A stretch of 64,000 nt of DNA from Schaedlerella arabinosiphila. Lineage in GTDB: Bacteria > Bacillota > Clostridia > Lachnospirales > Lachnospiraceae. The position numbers and the translations under genes are program-made. Positions 26,295-33,143 of the stretch are shown piece by piece. Position 1 is the stretch's first letter, and each line of letters opens with the position of its first letter. The stretch is from positions 2,294,001-2,358,000 of the forward strand of contig NZ_RHJS01000002.1 in the NCBI RefSeq assembly GCF_003885045.1, in the 5' to 3' direction. Under the pieces are notes generated by a model. It was not told where the DNA came from. It searched no databases and saw only the letters and a list, made by a program, of their open reading frames with translations.

Positions 26295-27275
26295 ATGAAA
26301 AAAGCAACTGCATTTCTTATCATCATTTTACTGATTCTGGCCCTGTCCTCCTGCTCCCTCCCGCGTAAGGATGAGAAACTGAGTGTTGCAGGACTTTATT
26401 TTGATACCGTAATCCAGATTGACGCATGGGGCGTCCGTACTTCTGTTTTGGAAGAATGCAAAGAAATCTGCGAAGCCTACGAAGCGCTTTTCAGCAATAA
26501 GATCGAAACCAGCGAAGTATCCCGAATCAACGCATCCGCCGGAAGTCCTGTGAAGGTCTCTCAGGAAACTTTGGATCTGATCTCTCTGGGGCTGAAATAC
26601 TGTGAATTGTCCGGTGGAAAATTTGACATCACCATTGCACCCTTAAGCGACCTCTGGAATTTTACGGACAACCCGGACCATGTGATTCCGGACGCCGCGG
26701 CCATCGAGGAAGCCCGCTCCCATGTGGATTACAAAAAAGTTCTGATTGATGAAGAAGCCTGTACGGTCACACTCCAGGACCCGCAGGCAAAAATAGACCT
26801 GGGCGGTATTGCCAAGGGTTACATTGCCGACCGGCTGAAAGAATATCTGAAAAAAGAGGGTGTGGAGCATGCCCTGATCAATCTGGGCGGAAATGTCCTC
26901 ACCCTGGGTACGTCCAGTGACGGAAGCCCCTTTCGCATCGGCATCCAGAAGCCCTTTGATGAACAGAATATCCCCATTGATACTGTGGAAATTCAGGACC
27001 GCTCCGTAGTCTCATCTGGGGTTTACCAGCGATATTTTGAAAAGGACGGCCGCCTTTACCACCACATCCTTGACCCCGAGACAGGCTATCCCTATGCCAA
27101 CGGCCTGCTCCAGGCAACCGTCATCACCGATTCCTCCGCAGACGGGGATGCGCTCAGCACCTGCTGCTTTGCCCTGGGCCTGGAAGAGGGAAGCGCTCTG
27201 GCGGAAAGCCTGGGGGATGTACAGGCCGTCTTTGTGACCGAAGATTACAGCCTGCACTATGCGGGATACCAGTGA
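26295..27275 (+). CDS. apbE: FAD:protein FMN transferase (lipoprotein)
   Basis: 326 residues. A lipoprotein signal peptide ends in the lipobox LSSC (C20), so the enzyme acts outside the membrane. The ApbE domain carries DLGGIAKGYIADRLKEYL and ALINLGGNVLTLG for FAD and Mg binding, and the C-terminal SADGDALSTCCFALG. It uses FAD to attach FMN to threonine in targets such as RnfG, RnfD and NqrC. The rnf operon, with the target motifs, starts about 5.7 kb away, so these are the obvious substrates. Own promoter upstream; weak hairpin downstream. Confidence 0.96.
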   Translation: MKKATAFLIIILLILALSSCSLPRKDEKLSVAGLYFDTVIQIDAWGVRTSVLEECKEICEAYEALFSNKIETSEVSRINASAGSPVKVSQETLDLISLGLKYCELSGGKFDITIAPLSDLWNFTDNPDHVIPDAAAIEEARSHVDYKKVLIDEEACTVTLQDPQAKIDLGGIAKGYIADRLKEYLKKEGVEHALINLGGNVLTLGTSSDGSPFRIGIQKPFDEQNIPIDTVEIQDRSVVSSGVYQRYFEKDGRLYHHILDPETGYPYANGLLQATVITDSSADGDALSTCCFALGLEEGSALAESLGDVQAVFVTEDYSLHYAGYQ

Positions 27276-27280
27276 ACGCA

Positions 27281-27297
27281 GAGGGCTTTAAGCCCTC
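27281..27297 (+). terminator. Possible weak terminator after apbE
   Basis: GAGGGCT and AGCCCTC form a 7-bp stem with a tight loop just after the apbE stop, but the following T-run is short (GTTTTC at +10), so termination is uncertain. Confidence 0.4.
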
Positions 27298-27357
27298 CCA
27301 GCCCGTTTTCATCGTTTGACTTTGCCTGATCTATTCTGTTCCTCGTATTGCTTAAGG

Positions 27358-27386
27358 TTGCCATTTTAAACTGTCCATTGTATAAT
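27358..27386 (+). promoter_or_regulatory. Sigma-A promoter of the Fic remnant
   Basis: TTGCCA (27358-27363), 17-bp spacer, TATAAT (27381-27386), 37 bp before the ATG. Confidence 0.65.
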
Positions 27387-27422
27387 ATTTTCTGACATGA
27401 AGCAAAAGCGAGGTGAACATTC

Positions 27423-27812
27423 ATGACATGGGAACGCCTTTTACAAAAGAAGGAGCAGTTCAGCAAAATACGGGACATTCTTCCCAGGGAAGCGCTAGAG
27501 AGCTTCGACCGAAGCTTTGATATCGAATATGCGCACAACTCCACAGCAATCGAAGGCAACACGCTTACACTGATCCAGACCAAAGCCATTCTGGAGGACG
27601 GTCTCTCCGTTGGCGGAAAAACGATCCGCGAGATCTATGAAGTAGCCAATCATGCAAAAGCCTTCACTTATGTAAAAAAACGCGTCGCAGAAGGAAAGCC
27701 TTTGGATGAGTCTTCTATGAAGGATATACCATTCGCGGAGATGATCGCCGCATTGGAGGAAGCACGGCTGGACGAATACCTTTCCATCAATCCGGAACCG
27801 GCCGCGGAATAA
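27423..27812 (+). pseudogene. Fic family protein with internal deletion of the catalytic core
   Basis: 129 codons, intact reading frame. Residues 1-102 are a standard Fic N-terminal region, including the inhibitory-helix motif S40-x3-E44-G45 (STAIEGN) and LTLIQTKAILEDGLSVGGKTIREI. In full Fic proteins the next about 100 residues hold the catalytic HPFxxGNGR loop; here residue 102 is followed at once by FAEMIAALEEARLDEYLSI, which matches the extreme C-terminus of such proteins. The centre has therefore been removed in frame near 27728. The product cannot AMPylate; it keeps only the autoinhibitory part. The promoter and RBS (CGAGGTGA) look intact, so it may still be expressed. Confidence 0.8.
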
Positions 27813-27874
27813 GCTTCTGCGGATTCTGTTCCTGCTGCATTCCTGAATACCAGCGCCGCAATCCCGCAGACCAC

Positions 27875-27911
27875 AAAAGGGAGGATCATGCGCCAAACGC
27901 ATCATCCTCCC
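27875..27911 (-). terminator. Terminator of the rnf operon
   Basis: Arms 27879-27892 and 27898-27911 pair over 14 positions with one mismatch (core GGGAGGAT/ATCCTCCC), with a 5-base loop and TTTT on the minus strand. It is 31 bp after the rnfB stop. Confidence 0.85.
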
Positions 27912-27941
27912 TGTCAATTTTCCAAATCTTTCTAAATTCTG

Positions 27942-28754
27942 TTACGATACCGGAATCTTCCGCGGCGTAATGATCTTCCGCGGGCACTTATCCGCGCAGA
28001 CACCGCAGTTCGTACACTTCTGTGCATCAATATGGGCCAGGAAATTGGTCACCTTGATGGCTCCCGCCTCACAGTTGCGCTCGCACAGCTTACAGCCGAT
28101 ACAGCCCACAAGACATACGTCCATCAAAGCCTTTCCTTTTTCATTGGAATTACACTGTACAAAAGTCTTCTGGTCATAGGGAACCAGCTCGATCAGCTTC
28201 TTCGGGCAGGCCGCAATACATTTTCCGCAGGCCTTGCACTTTTCCTTATCTACAACCGCGATCCCGTCCACTACATGGATTGCGTCAAAAGGACATGCCT
28301 TCACACAGGAGCCAAAGCCCAGACAGCCGTAATCGCAGCCCTTCGGCCCGGTATCCTGCATCATGCTGGCCATGGTACAGTCCTGGATTCCATAGTATGT
28401 ATACTCATCCTGCGCCTTTTCACAGGTTCCGCCGCACTTCACAAACGCGGTCTGACGCACCTGGTCTCCGGCCGCCTGCCCCATGATATCACCGATCTTT
28501 GCCGCCACCGGCGCGCCGCCTACCGGACAGGCGCCCACTTCCGCCTCTCCTTTGACGATGGCCGCAGCCAGTCCGGAACAGCCCGCATATCCGCAGCCGC
28601 CGCAGTTATTTCCCGGAAGGACGCCTAAGATGGCTTCCTCACGCTCATCCACCTCCACGGCAAAGGCTTTGCCGGAGATTCCAAGGAAGACGCCGATCAA
28701 CAATCCGGTTCCGCCGACAATGACGGCGGCCAGTAAAATTCCTGTCATGCTCAT
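27942..28754 (-). CDS. rnfB: Rnf complex subunit B (iron-sulfur)
   Basis: 270 residues. An N-terminal membrane helix (about 5-27) is followed by the first Fe-S motif C51-x2-C54-x4-C59 with C76, and then four further ferredoxin-type 4Fe-4S motifs (CLGFGSCVKAC, CKACGKCIAAC, CIGCKLCERNC and CTNCGVCADKC). RnfB is the ferredoxin entry point: it takes electrons from reduced ferredoxin and passes them into the membrane complex. Last gene of rnfCDGEAB, followed by a terminator. Confidence 0.96.
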   Translation of the reverse strand: MSMTGILLAAVIVGGTGLLIGVFLGISGKAFAVEVDEREEAILGVLPGNNCGGCGYAGCSGLAAAIVKGEAEVGACPVGGAPVAAKIGDIMGQAAGDQVRQTAFVKCGGTCEKAQDEYTYYGIQDCTMASMMQDTGPKGCDYGCLGFGSCVKACPFDAIHVVDGIAVVDKEKCKACGKCIAACPKKLIELVPYDQKTFVQCNSNEKGKALMDVCLVGCIGCKLCERNCEAGAIKVTNFLAHIDAQKCTNCGVCADKCPRKIITPRKIPVS

Positions 28755-28770
28755 GCTTTTTCTTCCCTCC

Positions 28771-29346
28771 TTAAATCAGTCCGGAAAATCCGAAGAACGC
28801 AATCGCCATCAGGCCGGAGGTTACCAGCACAATGGGAGTTCCCTGGAATGATTCCGTAATGTCGTTGTATTCGATTTTCTCCCGGATTCCGGCCATCAGT
28901 ACGATAGCCACCGTGAATCCGACAGCCGTACCGATCCCGTAGATCAGCCCTTCCAGGATGCTGTAGGACTTCTGCACATTGGTCAGGGCAACGCCCAGTA
29001 CCGCACAGTTGGTCGTAATCAGCGGAAGGTATACGCCCAGCGCATTGTACAGGGGCGGCATCGACTTTTTCAGGAACATTTCCACAAACTGCACCAGCGC
29101 CGCAATGACCAGGATAAACACGATGGTCTGCAGGTATTCCACATGTGCCGGCACCAGGATACATTTATAGATGATACTCGTTACAAGGGAAGCGATGGAA
29201 ATTACGAAAATTACCGCGCCGCCCATGCCGCCTGCCGTCTTTACATTTTTGGAAACGCCGAGGAACGGACAGATTCCCAAGAACTGGCTGAGTACGACAT
29301 TATTTACAAATGCGGAACCAACCGCGATCAATAATAATTCTTTCAT
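28771..29346 (-). CDS. rnfA: Rnf complex subunit A (membrane)
   Basis: 191 residues, about six membrane helices. The conserved half-helix cysteines that bind the intramembrane iron-sulfur centre with RnfE are C26 (FLGICPFLG) and C114 (TTNCAVLG). It carries electrons across the membrane as part of the ferredoxin:NAD oxidoreductase that exports Na+ or H+. Tightly placed between rnfE and rnfB. Confidence 0.97.
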   Translation of the reverse strand: MKELLLIAVGSAFVNNVVLSQFLGICPFLGVSKNVKTAGGMGGAVIFVISIASLVTSIIYKCILVPAHVEYLQTIVFILVIAALVQFVEMFLKKSMPPLYNALGVYLPLITTNCAVLGVALTNVQKSYSILEGLIYGIGTAVGFTVAIVLMAGIREKIEYNDITESFQGTPIVLVTSGLMAIAFFGFSGLI

Positions 29347-29359
29347 CTTCTATCCCCTC

Positions 29360-30085
29360 CTACTCTGTTTTTCCGGCATCCGCGGATTTGCCTGCTTTTG
29401 CCTCGGAAGCCGCCCCGCAGGCCGCCTTCTTACCGCAGGACGCACAGTCCGTACCGCATCCGATCAGCTCCGCTTTTGGGTCGCCCTTTGCTTCGGCCCG
29501 CTTCTTCGCCTTGTTCTGCAGGGCTGTCAGTCCTGCCAGCACGAAAAATGCGCCAGGCGCCAGGATAAAGATGGTGATCGGCTCATAGGAGGAGGGCAGA
29601 ACCTGGACATTGAACGCCTTGCCGGAGCCCAGCAGCTCACGCACAATACCGATGGCTGTCAGGCCCACCGTAAATCCAAGGCCCATTCCGATCCCGTCGA
29701 AGATGGACGGAAGCACCGGATTCTTGGACGCATAGCTCTCTGCCCTTCCCAGGATGATACAGTTTACTACGATCAATGGGATATAGAGTCCCAATGACGC
29801 ATACAGGCTGGGAACGAATCCCTGCAGCAGAAACTGCACGATGGTCACGAAGGACGCAACTACAACGATAAATGCCGGAATACGCACCGAATCCGGTATA
29901 ATTTTACGCAGCATGGAGATCAGCATGTTGGACAATACCAGAACCACCGTCGTGGAAAGCCCCATTCCGATCCCGTTGATAGCCGAGGTGGTAACCGCCA
30001 GCGTCGGACACATTCCAAGCATCAGCACGAAGGTAGGATTTTCTTTGATCAGGCCGTTGTACAGCCTCTCTGTATACTTATTCAT
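29360..30085 (-). CDS. rnfE: Rnf complex subunit E with cysteine-rich C-terminal tail
   Basis: 241 residues. Residues 1-195 are the six-helix RnfE core with C26 (LGMCPTLA) and C109 (VVNCIILGRAESYAS), the partners of the RnfA cysteines. Residues 196-241 add a Lys/Ala-rich soluble tail containing C210-x3-C214-x2-C217-x5-C223, which the core family does not need. The tail looks able to bind a metal or Fe-S centre. The start overlaps the rnfG stop by 4 bp, indicating translational coupling. Confidence 0.95.
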   Translation of the reverse strand: MNKYTERLYNGLIKENPTFVLMLGMCPTLAVTTSAINGIGMGLSTTVVLVLSNMLISMLRKIIPDSVRIPAFIVVVASFVTIVQFLLQGFVPSLYASLGLYIPLIVVNCIILGRAESYASKNPVLPSIFDGIGMGLGFTVGLTAIGIVRELLGSGKAFNVQVLPSSYEPITIFILAPGAFFVLAGLTALQNKAKKRAEAKGDPKAELIGCGTDCASCGKKAACGAASEAKAGKSADAGKTE

Positions 30086-30693
30086 TGAGCACTACCTCCT
30101 AACACATTCTGAAAATAAACCAGCGCGCAGTCCACCGCATTCGTCACGGCGTTGGTGGTGATGGTGGCGCCGCTTAAGGCATCGATCTTGTCGTCCCCAT
30201 CCTCTCCGCTCTTTGTATAGGAAAACTTCTCTACCTGCTTATCCTTGAACTGGTTTTTGAAATCATCTTCTGCCGCCTTCATTCCCAGGCCGGCCGTCTC
30301 GCTGATCTCAAGCATCTCGATTCCCTTTACCGTGCCGTCGGACAGGATTCCCACGGAAATCTTGATATCCCCGCCGTAGCCTTCGTGGGAGGTAACCGTG
30401 ATCACATATCCCATCACCGAGCCGGATGCGTCCAATGCCTTGGCCACTTCCGCGATATCGTCTCCGGTATATCCGGCTTCCTGCAGTACATTCGCCGCGG
30501 CTGCCGCATCCAGTGTGTCGTCCACCGTAAACTCCGCCGCGTCCGCAAGCACCGTCTTATAAGCCTCCTGCTTTGCATTTTCCTGAGCCTGCGCAATGGG
30601 GGCCTTGGTGATCTCGTAGACCAGCCCCAGAAGGCATCCCGCAACGATGGTAATGGCCGACAGGATCAGGGTATTTTTCACTATTTTATTCAT
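30082..30693 (-). CDS. rnfG: Rnf complex subunit G (flavinylated)
   Basis: 203 residues. One N-terminal membrane helix (about 8-28) and an extracytoplasmic FMN-binding domain. The flavin-attachment motif is S174-G-A-T177 in DALSGATITT, with T177 the expected ester-linked residue, modified by ApbE. It moves electrons between RnfD/RnfE and RnfB. Overlaps rnfE by 4 bp and shares its first base with the end of rnfD. Confidence 0.96.
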   Translation of the reverse strand: MNKIVKNTLILSAITIVAGCLLGLVYEITKAPIAQAQENAKQEAYKTVLADAAEFTVDDTLDAAAAANVLQEAGYTGDDIAEVAKALDASGSVMGYVITVTSHEGYGGDIKISVGILSDGTVKGIEMLEISETAGLGMKAAEDDFKNQFKDKQVEKFSYTKSGEDGDDKIDALSGATITTNAVTNAVDCALVYFQNVLGGSAQ

Positions 30694-31625
30694 TATTTTT
30701 CTCCTCCTTTACCAAATGGTTTTGGAAGAGTAACCTTTTCGATCAACGGAACCAAAAGGTTACTGATGATGATCGCGTAGGATACGCCCTCCGCAGAACT
30801 GCCGAACAGACGGAACAGTCCGGTCAGCACTCCTAAGCAGATCCCGTATACGATCTGTCCCCCTTTGGTGATGGGGGAGGTCACATAGTCGGTGGCCATG
30901 AACCATGCGCCCAGCATCAGGCCGCCGCCGCAGAGATGGGCGGTGATATACTGGGGATCAAGTCCGTGTCCTCCGAACAGTACGATGAAGACCACAAAGC
31001 TTGCGATATATGTACCCGGAATCCGAAGATCAATGATCCCCATCAGAAGCAGGAGCATAGCGCCCAGCATGATGGCCAGTACGGAGGTCTCCCCGATGGT
31101 TCCCCGAATGTTCCCCACCAGCATGTTCATGGAGTTGACCGCTTCCCCTGCCTTTAAATCCGCAAGTGGAGTCGGCCCGGTCACGCCGTCATATACAAAG
31201 TAAGTCATCCGTCCGGTAAAGGAGATCAGAAGGAAACACCTTGCCCCCAGCGCCGGGTTCATGAAGTTCTGTCCCAGCCCGCCGAACAGCTGCTTTACCA
31301 CCAGAATCGCGAACACAGAGCCAAGCGCTCCCATCCAGAGCGGCAGTGTGGGCGGCAGGTTCAGTGCCAGAAGCAGGCCTGTCACCACCGCGCTGAAATC
31401 CTTGATGGTGATCGGTTTTTTCATCAGTTTCTCATAAATGTATTCTGTCAGCACTGCCGTACCTGTGGTAACCACAACAAGCAGCCATGCATTCTCATGT
31501 CGGAAGTTATAGATTCCAAAGAAAGTTGCAGGCAACAGTGCGATCACTACCAGCAGCATGATATTGCTGGTTGTCACCTTATCCCGGATATGCGGGGAGG
31601 ATGATACGTTTAATTTTCCATTCAC
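30693..31625 (-). CDS. rnfD: Rnf complex subunit D (flavinylated membrane protein)
   Basis: 310 residues with about nine or ten membrane helices. The candidate flavinylation motif is D146-G-V-T-G-P-T152; the usual DGxTGAT consensus has Ala before the final Thr, here Pro. The N-terminal SSPHIRDKVTTSNIMLLV is family-typical. It forms the ion-translocating core together with RnfA/E/G. Stop and start are adjacent to rnfG with no spacer. Confidence 0.96.
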   Translation of the reverse strand: MNGKLNVSSSPHIRDKVTTSNIMLLVVIALLPATFFGIYNFRHENAWLLVVVTTGTAVLTEYIYEKLMKKPITIKDFSAVVTGLLLALNLPPTLPLWMGALGSVFAILVVKQLFGGLGQNFMNPALGARCFLLISFTGRMTYFVYDGVTGPTPLADLKAGEAVNSMNMLVGNIRGTIGETSVLAIMLGAMLLLLMGIIDLRIPGTYIASFVVFIVLFGGHGLDPQYITAHLCGGGLMLGAWFMATDYVTSPITKGGQIVYGICLGVLTGLFRLFGSSAEGVSYAIIISNLLVPLIEKVTLPKPFGKGGEK

Positions 31626-31640
31626 TGTTCTTTCACCTCT

Positions 31641-32960
31641 CTATTTCTTCTTTTTATTTGCAAGGGCAATCTTTCTCATGGAACCGATGGACTGCTTGAG
31701 CGGACGCTTTGCCGGACAGACGTAGCTGCAGGAGCCGCATTCCACGCACTCCAAACCGTTCTGTGAGGTAAATGTCTCCTCATCGTGGCGCTCCGCATAG
31801 TCCGCAAGCCTGGACGGAATGATCCGGCTGGGGCATACTTCCACACAGCGGCCACAGTTGATACAGGGCGTGGACATGGCCTTTGCCACAATGTCCTCCT
31901 GGAAGGCCAGAATCGCGGAAGAGGTCTTGGTCACCGGCGCATCCAGCGTGATCATGGCAAATCCCATCATGGGCCCGCCGGAGATCAGCTTTTCCGGTTC
32001 CTTTTTGAACCCGCCTGCCGCCTCGATCAGCTCCCGGTGGTTGGTTCCCAGCAGCACCTTGAAGTTCCCCGGCTTCTCCACCGCATCCCCGCTGACGGTC
32101 ACGATCCGCTCTGTCAGCGGTTTTCCGTTGATCACCGCGTTATGGATGCCGACCAGTGTCTCCACATTGTCCACGATGCAGCCTGCGTCCGCGGGAAGCA
32201 TGGTGGAATTGATGGCGCGCTTCGTCAGCGCGTAGATCAGCTGGCGCTCCGCCCCCTGGGGGTACTTGGTCTGCAGCGCGCAGACTTTCATCCGGGGCTC
32301 ATCCTTGACAGCCTCCTCAAGCTTTGCGATACAGTCTTTCTTGTTGTCCTCCACGCCGAAGATTCCCTGGGCGTGCTCGAACATGGAAAGGATGACCCGC
32401 ATTCCGCTGACCAGTTCCTCGGTATTCTCCAGCATTCTTCTGTAGTCCGCAGTGATATACGGCTCACACTCCGCGCAGTTCGCGATTATATACTCAATCT
32501 TCTCCGGCTCCTTGGGGGAAAGCTTTACACGGGTCGGAAAACCTGCACCTCCCATGCCGACAATCCCGGCGTCCCCGATCCGGCCCAGGATTTCGTCCCT
32601 TGTCATCTCAGCCAGCGGCTTCACCGGAGCAGCTTCTGCTTCTTTGTATTCTCCGTCATTCTCAATGACGATACAATCCACACTGCTGCCTGTTGGATTC
32701 AAATGTTTTTCCAGCGCTTTCACAGTCCCGGACACAGACGCATATACAGGCGCGGATACAAAGCCGCCCGCATCTGCGATCTTCTGGCCTTTTAACACAT
32801 AGTCGCCCTTTTTCACGGCTGCGATAGCCGGCGCACCGATGTGCTGGGAAAGTGGATACACCAGATCACCCTGCGGCATCACTTCCGTGATCGGCTGGTC
32901 TTTTGCCAGGCTCTTGCCGTCGTTGGGATGGATACCACCCTTAAAAGTTAAAAGTCCCAT
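31641..32960 (-). CDS. rnfC: Rnf complex subunit C (NADH-binding, iron-sulfur)
   Basis: 439 residues. The N-terminal GLLTFKGGIHPNDGKSLAKDQP and the glycine-rich GIVGMGGAGFPTRVKL are the FMN/NAD(H)-binding part related to the NuoF subunit. Two 4Fe-4S motifs follow: CINCGRCVEVCPSRI and CVECGSCSYVCPAKRP. RnfC reduces NAD+ at the cytoplasmic side. First gene of the operon, with GAAAGGAAGG before the ATG and a candidate promoter carrying a palindrome upstream. Confidence 0.97.
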   Translation of the reverse strand: MGLLTFKGGIHPNDGKSLAKDQPITEVMPQGDLVYPLSQHIGAPAIAAVKKGDYVLKGQKIADAGGFVSAPVYASVSGTVKALEKHLNPTGSSVDCIVIENDGEYKEAEAAPVKPLAEMTRDEILGRIGDAGIVGMGGAGFPTRVKLSPKEPEKIEYIIANCAECEPYITADYRRMLENTEELVSGMRVILSMFEHAQGIFGVEDNKKDCIAKLEEAVKDEPRMKVCALQTKYPQGAERQLIYALTKRAINSTMLPADAGCIVDNVETLVGIHNAVINGKPLTERIVTVSGDAVEKPGNFKVLLGTNHRELIEAAGGFKKEPEKLISGGPMMGFAMITLDAPVTKTSSAILAFQEDIVAKAMSTPCINCGRCVEVCPSRIIPSRLADYAERHDEETFTSQNGLECVECGSCSYVCPAKRPLKQSIGSMRKIALANKKKK

Positions 32961-32996
32961 TCTTTTTTCCTTCCTTTCTTCTATATCACATGATAC

Positions 32997-33025
32997 ATTC
33001 TACAGTACTTTGTATACAAAATCCA
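32997..33025 (-). promoter_or_regulatory. Candidate rnfC promoter with palindromic operator in the spacer
   Basis: Minus strand TAGAAT (33002-32997) preceded by 17 bp and a weak -35 TGGATT (33025-33020). The spacer almost entirely consists of the perfect 12-bp palindrome TTTGTATACAAA (33009-33020), which resembles GntR/FadR-type operators. Promoter identity is moderate because the -35 is poor; the palindrome itself is certain. Confidence 0.5.
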
Positions 33026-33082
33026 GTAAAATTCATGATTTTATTGTATCTTTCTGGGAACATCCTGACGGATTTTTAACAA

Positions 33083-33115
33083 GAAAAAAGGACGGAAACC
33101 CTTATGTCCCCGTCC
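33083..33115 (-). terminator. Terminator after the ispH-S1 gene
   Basis: GGACGG and CCGTCC (33110-33115 and 33090-33095) form a 6-bp GC stem with a 14-base loop, followed on the minus strand by six T (33089-33084). It ends the aminopeptidase-BaiN-cmk-ispH operon. Confidence 0.75.
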
Positions 33116-33143
33116 AGTTGTCTCTTCTCTCACTCAGGCATCC

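Noticed and set aside
27281..27297. Strong terminator call for apbE
   Set aside because: The stem is only 7 bp and the T-run is interrupted and distant; kept only as a low-confidence feature.
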